Shown here in pieces: positions 38,040 through 51,503 of a DNA stretch of 64,000 bases. The notes under the pieces are model-generated. The model was not told where the DNA came from. It did no database searches and was given only the letters and a program-made list of their open reading frames with translations. How positions within the stretch are numbered: position 1 is the stretch's first letter; every line of letters begins with the position of its first letter. A program made the position numbers and the translations under genes. Where the stretch lies: NCBI GenBank assembly GCA_003344405.1, contig NOWV01000095.1:124001-188000 (forward strand), read 5' to 3'. Source of the stretch: Trichoplax sp. H2. Taxonomy: Eukaryota > Placozoa > Uniplacotomia > Trichoplacea.

Positions 38040-39510
38040 TAGTGTTTCCTTTTACTAAATTGCTTTATTTTACCGGTTTTAAGAATGACTCCCTCAGGAA
38101 TTGCCTGTAGTCCATCATATCTTTGATTTTTCATTGTATACTAGAAATGTAATAGTATCAAGCTTCATTGGCGCTAGGTTAACGCTCCCTCAACTCCATA
38201 AAAATAACAGCTGGTCTGTACAAGTATTAGGCAATCTAATAGAGTAGATTTTGAATTTTTTAGGACATCTACTACCACATAATCAATACATTCAGTATGT
38301 TTTAATTTCATGTGATGTTTGAGATCAGATTAAGCGTAAACATCGAACACATGGAAAGTAAATATTGTCTAACGAGTTTATCCTTGCCATCATTAAAAAA
38401 TACGAATAGTTGCTAGTTTTTGACTCATGCAAAGAAGAATAGATTCGTGATAGAGCGTAATAATCTGGCATTTATACCTAATTCTTTGACTAACGGGTTA
38501 AAGAGATGCTCTATTTTATTCCGCAATTTGTATCAGCTCAGTTGACCCTAAGTAAACACTAACCAGCCACTGGTCAATAAAAAAATGCTAGGCTTTACTA
38601 ATTTATTAAATCAGCAGGATACAGCCAGTTTGAAACACTTTACGTGCCTTATGATAACCTCCATTATTTTACTTCCGCGTGGATTGAATATAGTATCTAT
38701 CACATGAAAAGTAAATATTGTGTACTACTTCGTCAGGAACTCCCTTTACAATGAGACTCCACGCTAATTTTTTGCATCCTGCAATAAAGAAGCTGGCTTA
38801 TGATATAGCGTACAGGCAGTAATCTTTATGCTATTTCTGATTTCCATAATTAATGAACGTCTTATAATTATAACTGGTAAAAGTTTAAGCCAGTCTTTAT
38901 AAGTATCAGTCACGCGAGATCTGTAAAATGCAAGTACGATCAAATTTGGAATCTTTTATTCCTCGATATAATATCAATGATATTTGTCTTTTATGTGGTA
39001 GATGGGATCGATTTGAACGTAAATATTATATGTCTAGTTTACTATTGCCTCCATTTAAAATAAGACTAAAGGCTAGTTTGTAGCAGTGGATTATATAAGG
39101 AAACATAGACTTATAATACCTTTGGAGCGGTAGTCTTAGAATTACTGTACGCGTATATCTTGCTTACAAGGCTATCGACATTTAATTTTAGACCGTTTTA
39201 TTTTGATATACTTTGATGCCACTTTATCTTACTAAAAGCTCTGAAATAAGCCCAAGTAAATATAAACATCTATTCATGATCCACGGGACAGCCAAAACTA
39301 GTTATCTGAATTTTCACATTATAGAATGAGTTAGGACGTAGCGGAACATACTAGCCTTAATACTTGATTACTTTATCGTTCGAAATTTGTGGATGACCTA
39401 ATATTTCATTTATTAACCTAATTTTTCAGTTGCCTACATCGTATATTCTGTCTTATAGACGGGACTCAATTGAGTCTAACTTAAGGTAAATATCGTCAGA
39501 GGAAAATCTC
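38040..39510. repeat. decayed tandem repeat, about 300-350 bp period
   Basis: Segments near 38340, 38693, 39005 and probably 39260 share a run of the form ATC.A.CACATG.AAAGTAAATATTGT..A, a GTTTA.CCTTGCC.TCATTTAAAA-like block and a GCTAG/GCTAAT end. Divergence is high, so copy borders are approximate. Confidence 0.4.
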
Positions 39511-42500
39511 AGGGAATTACAGTTAGTAGACAGCAACCCATGGTTAAAACGACAGCGAATACAAATTTGAGAGTTTTGAACCATACAACGGAGAAACAGT
39601 CGTATTTTATCGGAATACTCTATTCTATGCTATACCTAGAAATTGAAATACTTGCTAGATATGAGATATTGGAATGTAACCGTTGCTGATAAAAACGACA
39701 ATACTCCAAATATTTAGGCTATGAGATATTATCAGACTATGGCTAACCAGATGGCTCTGATGGAACTGTTTCAATGAATAACCGATATATAACGTCGTAA
39801 GAAAGATTAGCGCACACATGTAATTTTCAGCTGAAATGATCGGATAAGGATGGAGGTTGTTAATTAAACGACTGGATTGTATAGCGTAGTCAGGAATGCG
39901 AAGAGAATAGAACTACATTGGATATTTACGAATATCATCATTATACTTTAATCACGTCGAAAATATTCACTAATATGGGAGGATCAAAGTTGACAATTAG
40001 TTGAAGCTACATGTATTGACCGAGTAACACGCCTCAGAATTATCCGATCAAAGTGTTAATACAATACGAAGAACGTTAATGGATCATTTGATGGATTGTA
40101 CTGTAGACAATGTCGTGAGGCTAAAGGCAGAAGATGATTTTATAGATCCATAAATACAGTATAAAAACAAGGTGTGAAAGATTGTTAATCACAGTTCGAT
40201 ATTACTGACAGCCAATGGACGCTTGTACGTGAACATTAAAGTAAAACGGTAATCTGCCGTCTGATCATTTCATATTCTATACTGGCCGTACCAAGACTTC
40301 GCAAAGAATCTTTGTATAAGTCGAAGAGGCGGAAAGTTGCCATTAGGACTAATGCGTTGGTAGTATTGATTTAGAATAATTCCAAAGTAAATTATAACTT
40401 AATTTGTCTAATTTTTACGTGATAATATCATGGAAATCACATTCTATGATCCAACTTTTTTTTCGAAAGTTATTTAGCAGTAAACGCAAGTTCCCAAAAG
40501 TATTTGATAAGAGAAAGTAACTTAGATCTAAATACGGTCAGATTCCTTTCCAATAAAAATCTTTTATGATTACAGCTAGAACACTGTAATTACCAAAAAA
40601 AGCGAAAGCTCAGATGGAATAGTGTAAATTAGTACAACAAAAAAGAACATCGGATTATATTGGATGGATCAGATACGGTCTGATCGTATTTCAGAAAAGT
40701 TCCATTTCACTCAACTGAATAAATGGTACAAAATCTATCTTACGGCAGGTTACCCACCATCACTCCTGAAAAAACACGTCCATCCTGTGGCATTGAGTGG
40801 CATGTAGCTAGTTACTGTTTTGATCAGAGAGTGTACTGTTATATTTTATTTTAATAGAATTCGTTGTTTAAGTTAATAATCGCATTAGATAATTTTATTG
40901 CCATCATAATCACCCGGTAAAATCCTGTATATACTTAATGGGCAGCTATGAGAGGAATAATAATTACACGTTGATATTATTTTATCAATAATGATGGTTA
41001 AGATACTGTTGAAGTATAAGGAAGATCTTATTTTCCATAGGGTCGGAAATTACTAAATGACTATCAAAGGAAACTGAAAGTGGATAAACACATAAGCAGT
41101 GGACCTTACGAGATATGTTTCTAGTATTTATAATTTTAAAAGCTGAAAGGTAAGGTTAAGGCCTCGTTTAGAATGGCCTATTATATTTGTGTGCCATAAT
41201 CTGCTTCGTAGGATTTTATCATTCCGATACTCAATATTTATTCTATTTATAAAAATCGAGGCTGCGCTATATTCTTATTTGAAACTGTTTAGGATTGGAA
41301 ACATATGCAGTTCTTGTGAAAGGTAATTAAGAAGGGATCAACAGATACCCAACGAGTGGTAGAGGGATTGTGGTGGTAGTAATGAAAATTTTATACTGTA
41401 TACAGAGAGAAATCAAGTCAAGAACTCGTTTTAGAATATTTTTTCTCTCGTGCGTTATTGTATATCAGAATCGGTTTCGTAGAAAAGTGTTTCTTCGATA
41501 CCCTATATGTTTGTGTTATTTATAAATATAGAAAAAATAATTATTCTCATTTCAAATTGCGAATCTAATTTATGCTAAATTTGTCGTACATTTCTGATGG
41601 TGTAAAATTTATTGTACAACTTAACAATACTTTGCTCCTTCCCCTGGTGTGTGCATGTGTCTATGGTCATTTGCCTATAATTTTATTTTACGAATTGATG
41701 AAATTTCGATTGGATATTTTATATAGCAATGCCGTTACTCTTTCTTTTCGTGCTGCTTATCAAGATGAAAAATTTATAATGGATACTTAAGTCATTTTAG
41801 TTTAACATTACAATTCCCGATACAGCAGTGCTCAAAAGTTTGAAATTGATGAAAGTGTAATTGAGAGACTTAACTAGTGCACGAGTAGAATTTGATCTTA
41901 CACGTTACTGTAATGGTTGATAAGGTTTTATAGTAATTAGAAGCCAATCTTTACGCCGACTACAGCGATATTTTCCAAATCAGAAAAGCTACATTTTCAA
42001 TATTGCACCTTGGAATTGATGGTGCAAAATAGTCTAGTTAGTGCCCATAAACGCTAGGCAATAATTGCAAATCCGACGAGATGGACTATCATCTCTATCT
42101 TCATTTTTAGTAATGCCAAAGGCTTACGAAATTCGATTACTGTACAGTATATGTCGAGTGAGGTTACAACATCTGCGAATTATAAATATACTATATGCTA
42201 TGTATGTTATGGCTAAATTAAGCGTAACATACATACCGCAATAACAGATGTAAAATTAAATGATACTAGACTGCATAAATATGTTGGTGGTAGCAGGAAA
42301 GGTATGATATATCGTGTGGTTGGACTTGGGGCCACGTTTGGTAATAGGATATCCATGCAGATTTCTAAATCAATTTATAAAATATCGAAAATAAAGAGTT
42401 TCTAAATATCTTCACGGTTGAAATTGATGACTCTTAAATAATATTGTAGAAATTGCCTAGATGATATTATCTAACAACTCGCATTGAAACAGTTTGATGC

Positions 42501-43454
42501 TGTCGGTATCTGGTTCAGAAAACGGCAAATTTCTAAAAATCATTTCCTACTAAAACAGCAAACTTCTGAAAATCATTTTCCTACTTCCATCCACAACCCC
42601 CTCCGCCACCCCTATGCGGCGTTCTGCCTTATATACTCTCTTCCAGTCTTCTGTTCAACTTAATTACGTAGATGTTAAAATACTGTACTATATCACCTCG
42701 ACTATCTGCGTCCATGTCTCAATATGCTTTTGTCACACTTTTTACTGAGATTACGCAAGTGTTAGCTTGTCTAATTAATATTTTGGCTAGGTTAGCCTAA
42801 TGTGGAATGATATTTATGACTGTAGAGTACGCGAAATTTTATCACTAGCGTAGAAGTAATTCTTTTACAGTTATATCCGTTAGGATCACTAGGAATCAAT
42901 CGGTTACTTTGGCGTATTTGACACTATCTTTTTTTGGCAAAAACCACTATTGCACTGCCTAACACTCGTTCAAATCTCTTCTTTCACCTTAGTTTTTAAC
43001 TGTACATATCTCCCTATCATTGAATGAATCTTACTCAGAAATGAATAACACCATATTCTATCCCTCGAATGCTACAAAGTATCAGTCATTGCAAAGTTTT
43101 CACATTAATTTCGAAAGCACATGGCTAACTGCATATCAATAATTGTCACAACCACTATAGGTTCTCTAACCACCGTATATGTCTTGCTATGGTCTTCTTT
43201 TAATATATTGATAAAACAATCGATTAATTCATTATAACTTTAATATACAGTATTCAATATAGAACCTAACATATCCAATTATCCATACAGCAGTAAGTTC
43301 TAGCACATCTACTTAGTCGATTTCCATCAGACATCGAAATATAAACCTCTACTTTATAGTATTAACTGCTAAAGGGAGAGCTTTATGGGCTTTGTCAAGA
43401 AGTGGACAGTTGAGCAGTTGTGAGCTGGTTTCCATGGAGTTATTAATAAAGTGG

Positions 43455-43680
43455 CTGGCTCAGATGCGTCGATTTGAGATCCGATCCGATTAATTCCATA
43501 GAGTTGACAAATGAGGCAGCTATTAGTTAATTAGAATAATATAATGAATAGCAGAGCTATTCTAGTACTCTACAAAACACATTGTATGGAAATAATATTC
43601 ATAAAAAACAGTTTTTATGAATCCTTCTGCATCGATTTGAGATCCGACCTGGTCGATTTCTGAGGAGTTGACTAATATTA
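43455..43680. repeat. two-copy direct repeat
   Basis: GCGTCGATTTGAGATCCGATCC near 43466 recurs as GCATCGATTTGAGATCCGACC near 43630, each followed by a GATT..AT/GAGGAGTTGAC block. Non-coding. Confidence 0.55.
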
Positions 43681-44607
43681 TAAATAAAAGCTATTATTCA
43701 TGCTTTAAAGGCACATCTAGAAAATGATTAAAAATAAAATTGCTTAGACTACTCTTAAGGGAACATTATGTAGGAACAAATGGTCCAAATAACCGTTCTC
43801 CTAAGCTCTGTTAGAAGGTAGACTTGGAGCAGGGCATGATGGAAACGCAGAGAAATGGCGGCAACGAATCCCCAGGCTTAGAGCAGATAATCTGCGCATG
43901 CTTCCGCTTGTTAAGTCCGTAGTCCAGTGTTCTGTAGCGGTCACAGAATATAGCATTCCTATATGGCATTATTTGACATACTGCACCACATGTTGTGAGC
44001 TATAGTTTGGAGCACTACAGTATCGGACTATATCGGGACTGCATCGTACCAACCTCGTTACTATAGAGAAAGCTGCAGGCCTTTGTCAATTCGAAGCTTG
44101 GCAATTTCTCTCCAGCCATTTCCAGTCTAGGTCGTCTCTTGCAGGTAAAAGTTTGATTATCCGACGTGGATAGAGTAATTTCAAGAGTAGCTTGAGCTGA
44201 ATGAGGTTTTAGTCATGTAGGAGATGATAACGAATTGCAGAATGATCGTCTAATTTGTTCTAGGAGTTAAATTTGAGGCTGAAATCTTGCAGTATTAAAT
44301 TGTCAATCCAACTCTTGCAGGTCCAATCTTGGCAACTAGTATTTGCATCCTTTGAATTCTGCTAGCCAGTATTAAGTGCTAGAAGTTAGCAGCTTTAGAC
44401 CCATTTCACAGGTTTATTTTAATTCATTACATTACAATATTCGTATAATTTTGGATCTGATCTTGCTTACTTTTCGTAAATGAATGGACTGCAAATAGTA
44501 GCCATTAGCTGCAGCTGAGGGTGATGACAGAGAGTATATGAAATCAACTATTTTCTGCTTAGATTCGTCTTTATGATATTCTAGGTAGTTCTTTCAGGCC
44601 AAGAAAA

Positions 44608-47600
44608 ATGTCCAGTTTTCGTAAATTAATCAAAGGAAAAGCATCTCAAAAGAAAATTAATTCGCCTTTAGCAAGATATTCGTATCCTTGCACTTTGGAT
44701 TAATTCAAAATTAAAATTTCTGTGCAATGTGTCAGGTTGAGTGATAATACTCGTACATGGCAGAGTGTTTAGAAGGAGCCTTGTGCTTAGTTAGTTTAAA
44801 ACGTTATGGTAACATTATTTTATACCCCCATGCACTAGTAGAATAATTTATACTAGATAGTTAGGTTATATTCGCTATTTGTGTGCCTTAATTTAATTTT
44901 CATCAACATAGGCCAGAAGTGAAAACTCATTCTTACTATGCACTTTATTTTTGTTTACCTGACGATGCTTAATGGAAGACGCCAATGGTAGTACTAAAAT
45001 AACTCAAACTGCATGTACAATTTGTCTGTCATAATGACTTTAATTTTTATCGTTCAAGGGCAACAGGATTGTATTAGATTCCTTATAACAGATTTGATCC
45101 ATCTATAGGGCACCTAGATGGTTTTCGCTAGAGGACTTAAGCCAATAGGATTGCTGATATGTATACGTAATTTTCACCGCGATTCTCGTACAACGCTTAA
45201 TGGAAGACCTCAGTACTAGTTCTAGAATCTTTAAATTAGATTTCCTACTTGTGTAGTATGATGAATTTCATTTCCGTTTTCAATGGTTGGATTACCGTAC
45301 AATATTTGGTAATAAATTTAATCTAGCAATAGACGTTTGAATGCTAGTACAAATAATCATTCATATTAAACATTTTCTCTACCTGACAGTGTTTATTAAC
45401 TAAAGACTTCGAAGGGTGTACTTGAATATCCTAGCTGTTTTTTCTCTACTTGTGTATCATGCCCACTTTTCGTTTCCATCATCTAAAGCTAGTAATGTTG
45501 GATTACAATTATTAACTGCACATTTGATCAATCGATATATTTTTGACGTCCAACAAAGCAATCTTTCGTTTTAGATATTTTTTTACCTGACAGCGCTTTA
45601 TAGAGTACCTCAATATTATAGCTAACTTAGACTTTACTTACCGTATAACTGAAGTGATAATTACCTTTGACTAAAGGTGGTAAAAAATTTGAAAATTATG
45701 CTGTGAAAATACGGTCTGTTCTTCACTTTGCCATAGTTCACGATTTGAATAACTGCAAAATAATATCCTAAACCAGACTAGACCTGCATACCCTACTGTA
45801 TATTAACAAATTGATAATGCTTCTGTACAGCTATATATTGGCATATTTTGTATGATAATAATCTTCCACATTAAATGATTAACATGAACTGAAAGTTTTA
45901 CGATCTGCATGACAATATGACATATTAAATATGGTGTAATGATAGTTGCGAATCTCTACTACTAATCTCCATTGCATCTGGAGAGAGACAATTATTGGTA
46001 ATAATTAGAAAAATTTTAGCTTCTATCGACTACTCTAACATTAGCAGGCTATCATCTTGTTATACCTTAATATAAAACAAAATGTAGTAATACTGGCCAG
46101 CTATCCTGTGCAATATGTAATTGTAATGTGAAAAATGAATTACTTTGGAATGCTCATATTCAAAGTAAAAAACATAAAGAGGTTAGTAAATCAAAAGATT
46201 GCGTTACGATATCACATTTTATATGTTAATGAAAGTCATACTTACAAGCATCATCGTGTATGACAACGACTGCTCTACTGACTATCCTAATTGAATCGAT
46301 TTAGAGCGTCTTAAACCTTAAAGCACAGTCTAATAAAGTGGAAACCAAACATTATGCAGTCAATAAGAAAGTGGTAAGAATCGCATATTCTATATTACTA
46401 CCTCAATTGAGTGCGGCTCAATCACGGCTTTACTTGATACTGTGTGCTGGATGAGTCATGGTTTAGGCTTGTATTTCTGTCGCGAAAAGAAAATGTACAG
46501 AATTTAATAATACTACTTTTTATACATCTATATTTCGCTTCGCAGTACGTAGCAATAGGAGTGATAAATATCCGAGACTGACTCTTAACAGCTTAATGCT
46601 CTTCCTTCCATTTTGGTAGTCCAATACGAAAAAATAAATTGTTTTGTTTTTCCTGTACAAACTGTTCTGTCGAGGATAAAACATATTATCATCAATTATT
46701 TTGCTTTGTCCACGAGGAAAACTTTGTCATGTGAAAGTCAAATTAGCTACTGAACAAATGAATTTACTAACATTTGATTATTCTTTCTGATCTAATACTG
46801 TACCAAGGTATCCCAGAATGACGATTCTTCCACTTTTGCAAAACCCACTTTACCCGATAGCAAAAGAAAGGTTGGAAGAACATTTAATTCATGATAATAT
46901 TACGCGTTGTATTATAAAACAAGTTTAACCTTACTCTGATTTTCTTATTGTTTACAGCAATCTGTCGGCGATGATGAACAATCTGAGCTAGCTGCAAAAA
47001 AGTTAAAAGGTAATACCATATACAACTGCTAGTTAAGGCTTTCGTACTTTGTAAAAGTTGATTGGTCCATATTTTCTCATGTTGACGTATTACTTATATG
47101 TTCCATTATTACAGTTGATGAGGAATCAGTTAATAAATCTGAAGGAAATAGGTACAAATTGATAATCTATAAATAAAAAAACATTTAATTTTTTGTATTG
47201 GATTTGATTTAAATTCGGGTAATACAACTCAACTGATGGAGATATTATATCACAACAGCTTGCCTTCCGATTTCTTTGACAGTGGATCAGCGTCTAGTAC
47301 AAGTACCAATACTACGGAAGAAGCTAAACTTACTGCAAACTCACTTGGTATAGATAAATTTTACGGATGAAAGTGTTGCTGTTTCTTTTATTATTGAAAT
47401 TTATCGAGGTTGTTATCTTCATGGTAGTTGGAAAATATGATGATGATGAGGAAGACAGTGAGGATGAAGATGAAGAAAATGATTCTGGAAAGAATGAAAC
47501 TGCAAACGAGCAACAACCGTGAGATTATATATTATATAAACTTTAAGCACAGTTTTAATTGTTTTTATGAACCTTAAACTTATACATTAATTTATAAATT

Positions 47601-48226
47601 TTTAATGCAATATTTTTTAATCTCTCTTGAAAAGTGTGAAAGGAACTTTGCCCGAAGGGTTTTTCGATGATCCTGTCGTCGATGCAAATGTAATAACTGG
47701 GTGTTAAAACTTCCAATAATATATCAATTCGTTAATATCGCCGATGTACCTTTACTTGTAGGTTCGGCATGTTGAATATAAACCAAAGATTGACGTAGAA
47801 TACGAAAAATTTCAAAAGGAGATTGCTAAGGAAGAGCAGGTATTCATTTTATCATTACCAGATTAAAAATATGTATATCGTAACCTACCTTATTCTTGCA
47901 TTGATCTGTAAAGAAATCAGATGCTATTGTTGAAGTTGACGACGTAGAGGCGCAACTGGCTCGTGATACTCTGGAAGTTGTGGAGCAATTGTAAATATAG
48001 TCATTTCTTGGTTGGTAACTTGCTATTGTTTAGAGTACTCACACCTAAGCATAATATTTTTAGAGTCTGTGAAGAGAAAATTGATACTCTAAGAAAAGCT
48101 CGTGAGATGATGAAAGCCAAGCAACTGGCAGCTGCAAACGCTAGGAAAAAATTGGATAATGATAGCGATGATGACAGTGAGGAAAGTGAAGACGAATTTT
48201 TTGATTGGAGAGCAAAGAAGGCATAG
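44608..48226 (+). CDS. ZNF830: ZNF830/CCDC16-like zinc-finger coiled-coil nuclear protein
   Basis: Twelve exons: 44608-44681, 46088-46181, 46305-46373, 46817-46870, 46958-47009, 47115-47151, 47259-47347, 47428-47518, 47635-47689, 47762-47839, 47914-47990 and 48064-48226. All borders are GT-AG, phases agree, and the result is 310 residues (human about 372). The start MSSFRKLIKGK..KKINSPLARY matches the family's LRRLMKEK..KRIESPFAKY. The finger is C32-x2-C35-x12-H48-x5-H54 (GQLSCAICN, NELLWNAH). The conserved blocks LPSDFF and LPEGFFDDP then follow, with acidic low-complexity stretches between, a helical region (VEQLVCEEKIDTLRKAREMM) and an acidic end DEFFDWRAKKA. Vertebrate ZNF830 is a nuclear protein found with the spliceosome and needed for early development and genome stability. 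Intron 1 is 1.4 kb; the rest are tiny. Confidence 0.92.
44955..45640. repeat. four-copy decayed tandem repeat in ZNF830 intron 1
   Basis: Landmark TTTACCTGACAGCGCTTAATGGA recurs near 44955, 45181, 45380 and 45584, a spacing of about 200-226 bp. Each is followed by CTACTTGTGTA..ATGA and TTTCATTTCC.TC blocks. It lies wholly inside the first intron. Confidence 0.6.
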
Positions 48227-48249
48227 CAAGTTGCCTTTACTATTTTGAT

Positions 48250-49450
48250 GGACTTTTATTTTTATTTGATTTATGTATATAGTATAGCATTACAGTATCA
48301 ACATTTTCAAGTCGTGTGCTTGATTATAAAATATGAATACCTGTGTACAGTTTGGTAATTATTATTTTTAATATTATTCGCATATACAGTAATTACAATG
48401 CATTATACCAATTTCAACCTTGACAATATGGTAAAAACTATCTTTGCATTAGCTGCAGGTTTTCAAAAACATACATCAAATTTAGAATTCTATGTAAATT
48501 ATCAAGCTTTGGCAGTATCACTCAATACTTTCATTGTTATTCGTTGTGAATTGAGTCTTACTTGCTTCCGAAATAAATACTGATAGACTTTAGTTTTTTA
48601 TGTTATTACCATAGCTTATTAGTCCTGCAGTTGAGAAAATAATTTTCCAAGTGTATTACAATATTGAGAGTTATCTGATCCACGATGGAAATGCCTTGAA
48701 AAATTGGACGTATTGCACTGTAAAAAGTCACTAGTCATTTGTGTTGGTTATATGCTACTAACGGTAATTTGTTAATGGACCTATGAAATTATACGAACTA
48801 CTCACTCGGCATCCACTGTAATAATATTATCCTGTATAAAGTGATGTAACAAAGTATCATGGTTTAATTCGGATCAGCAGTGAAAAAATTGTTGAAAGAC
48901 CTTATTAAATTGTAGTTTGGTTGAGGCGATGCTATCCCATCGCTCTCTGGAGATTCCAGCATGTGTTCTTATCCCTAATAATATAAGTTCAGTTTATCGT
49001 TTAATTCTGTTTGTTTTGCATTCTTTATATTCCCAATTTGCCTTATTCCACCTTTAGGATTTTAATAAAGGAGTCACTTAATTACTGATGATTAAGCGTG
49101 CGTTGCCAATCTTTATTGTACGAGTAGATACATAACTCGTATTAAGGAATAGTTAATCAAAATCAATCATTACTGTCTAGGTCACTATTAGAAATGATGT
49201 AGTTACTGTTGCTTATACTTACTTCATTACCATCGCCATCCGATGATTAGGTGATCAATTTTGAATCATAACGTAACGCTGATATTCAAGTGATGGAAAA
49301 ATTAAATAACCACGCGCTCCTAGATCAACGCCAATGTCATCAATGTCCAGTAGGATCAATTATGCTGACTAATTGTACCCTTGAGATCAATTTTTAAGTC
49401 ATGGTATTAAAATACTGTAGATTAAATGATGACTCTAATTTTTACTGAAT
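48250..49450 (-). pseudogene. dead copy of RSAD1 exons 5-7 and its 3' flank
   Basis: The segment aligns over about 1.2 kb with 53581-54720. Exon 7 relic is about 48630-48722, exon 6 about 48810-49056 and exon 5 about 49228-49376. Conserved traces include the GVGPGAHG-coding region and GISRERWDSIAS. Stops break the frame (VE*GKLGI near 49045) and indels are frequent. The copied 3' flank begins almost at the ZNF830 stop codon, so the 3' untranslated region of ZNF830 is probably made of RSAD1-derived sequence. The start of the similarity is gradual. Confidence 0.8.
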
Positions 49451-51503
49451 AGTTTGGCATATTACATATTGCAACTGTCAGAAGATAGCAATGACCATTC
49501 TATAGCAACGGATTAAGGCTGTAAAGCCGGAAAAAGATAAACTACTGGAGACTAATTGGAGAATGGCATCATCATAGATGCACGGTATGACTTTGCTAAT
49601 TCTGTCTACTAGCAAATTATCCGTTTAAATGGACGGCAATATAATCTGTCCAAAATAATATAGTAAAAGAAAACCCATAGGTAGATGATCCTAATATAGG
49701 TTCCTACTTTCTAGATAGGTGCGATGCTTCTTCCAATTTTGGAAGATTGGAAATTGCTTTAATTGCTCTTCAAGCTCGAATGAGGTTGTCATTTCAGCTG
49801 TCCGGTAGAATTTCATTTTAGTCTAGAGTATTATATTGTAGCCGATTTGTAGACAGCATGAATTGGTTATTTAACGGCTCTATATCGTTATTGCGTTGTA
49901 AAACCACAATGATACGACGCCTTGCAATGTCGATCATCAATAAAGACTTTGTCGTTGTTCGATATATCATTTCTAGCTTTCCAATAAGGTGTAGAGTCGT
50001 CAAGTCATTGTTGAGTTTGCCACCGGATTATAACTATCTTGCATCTTCCTCTGTCAGTCAACTGACGGATGGTAATCCGATAATTATAATTGTCACTACG
50101 GTTGCAATATATTGCTAATAGTGCAACGCGGAGCATTTTCCCGTAATCGCCTTTTAAAGCTTGCACTAAAGTCGTCATTTTAAAGATAAACGAATGGCGA
50201 AGTAATAGGCTTGATTAGCCAAATGTGTACAGTAGCCTCCAACTTCGTTATTTTAAAGATAAATCAATGGTGAAGTAAAGTTTTATTAACCAAATAGGTA
50301 GTCCTTATAGTGTTGATTTTTGTCGGAAAAGAGATTCAATTTCACTTCCTCAATATTAGCTGGTTCAAACTAGCCGTGGAAAAACTCTTCTGCATCTCAA
50401 CTCTGCCTTTTATATCTGAACTACGAAAGTGTAAAGAGGCAACTAGCAGAAGAAGCTATTTTGACGGACGATTTGAATTTCATTTACGCATATTTCAACT
50501 TTATTTCAAATTGTTTATAATGATGTACCGTAGGTTGGACATTTTTAATCAAGTACTATAGGCTGCCATGAATAGAATCAAAGACGACAAAAGGGAATAA
50601 ATGGACATCAAAAGCAAAGATGATTGATAATTCTTTAATGGCTTCTATAGCCAACGTCTAAAACATCAGCAAATTCTTTTCTAACGTACAAATAGTAGCA
50701 AGTAGGGGGGTCCACGATCTCAATACTAGCCTATGCTAGGTCCTCCGAAAAAATAATTATTACTGACAATTTTAGTGTCTAATGTCTACGCATGGTGCAT
50801 CCTCAAGTCCAACAACTTGATTATGCAATATGCTCCGAAACTGGGCTCTTTATTTCTAGCCATATTCTAGGATCAATTTTCAATCCACTACCTGATCATG
50901 AAGCAAAGTATTCCCAACAGATAGCAGGCCTATTCTACTACTAAAGCATCATGCCTTGCGTTTGAGTAGCCTTGGCGACAAGATTAAAATAAATTTATCA
51001 TCTTAGAGTAGATCTCCCGACATTGTACAACATTTTAGCCTCAAGCATAGCATATCCAATCAACCCAGTCAGTGCATTCGCTTACGCCTTTACTCATTAC
51101 TCTTATTTCACCATACAACACTCAAATATGCTTGCAAGTTGCAATACAAACATGATCTTTTTATTATGGTATTGCTGAGTGCTGATGATACATATTCCAA
51201 TCTAAAATGAGAATACTATTGTAGATATCCCAGTAAAAGAGTAAAAAATAGCAATCTATACTTTATCAGCTGATTGTATTTGACAAAGTACAGGATATAA
51301 TTGTATAATTGTATTGACAAAGTACAGGATATATGAATTATTTCCTCAATTTGGAGTACAGTTTATTGAAATTATTACCAGTATACAGGCTAAAGACTGA
51401 CAAACCTTATTTCGTAAAGCCGATTTGTCTTATTCCTACAGTACTTATAGGTTGCGAAAGGACGTAAACTCTCAAGATCCATGACAGTGCAAGGTATTTT
51501 CCA
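49451..51503. other. spacer with possible YWTD relic and small repeats
   Basis: No intact gene. On the minus strand near 49625-49665 one frame reads ILFWTDYIAVHLNG, like an LDL-receptor class B (YWTD) repeat. The open frame 49818-50003 (GKLEMIYRTTTKSLLMIDIA) could be an upstream piece of the same relic. Both are weak. Small direct repeats lie at 50176-50305 (TTTTAAAGATAAA.GAATGG.GAAGTAA) and 51276-51336 (TTGACAAAGTACAGGATAT). Confidence 0.3.

Larger units (their letters stand above)
32237..44607. other. 12 kb gene desert
   Basis: No exon, RNA gene or coding element was recognised on either strand. The few open frames (32549-32737, 34099-34290, 41572-41790, all plus) are short and family-less. 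The region holds decayed tandem repeats (about 38.0-39.5 kb), a TAATTA-rich palindrome (35994-36020), a short direct repeat (42518-42583) and a two-copy repeat (about 43455-43680). Regulatory DNA for either flanking gene is possible. Confidence 0.5.

Noticed and set aside
47963-48226. 87-codon plus-strand open frame as its own gene
   Set aside because: It is ZNF830 exon 12 with a read-through of the preceding intron. The true frame enters at 48064 from exon 11.
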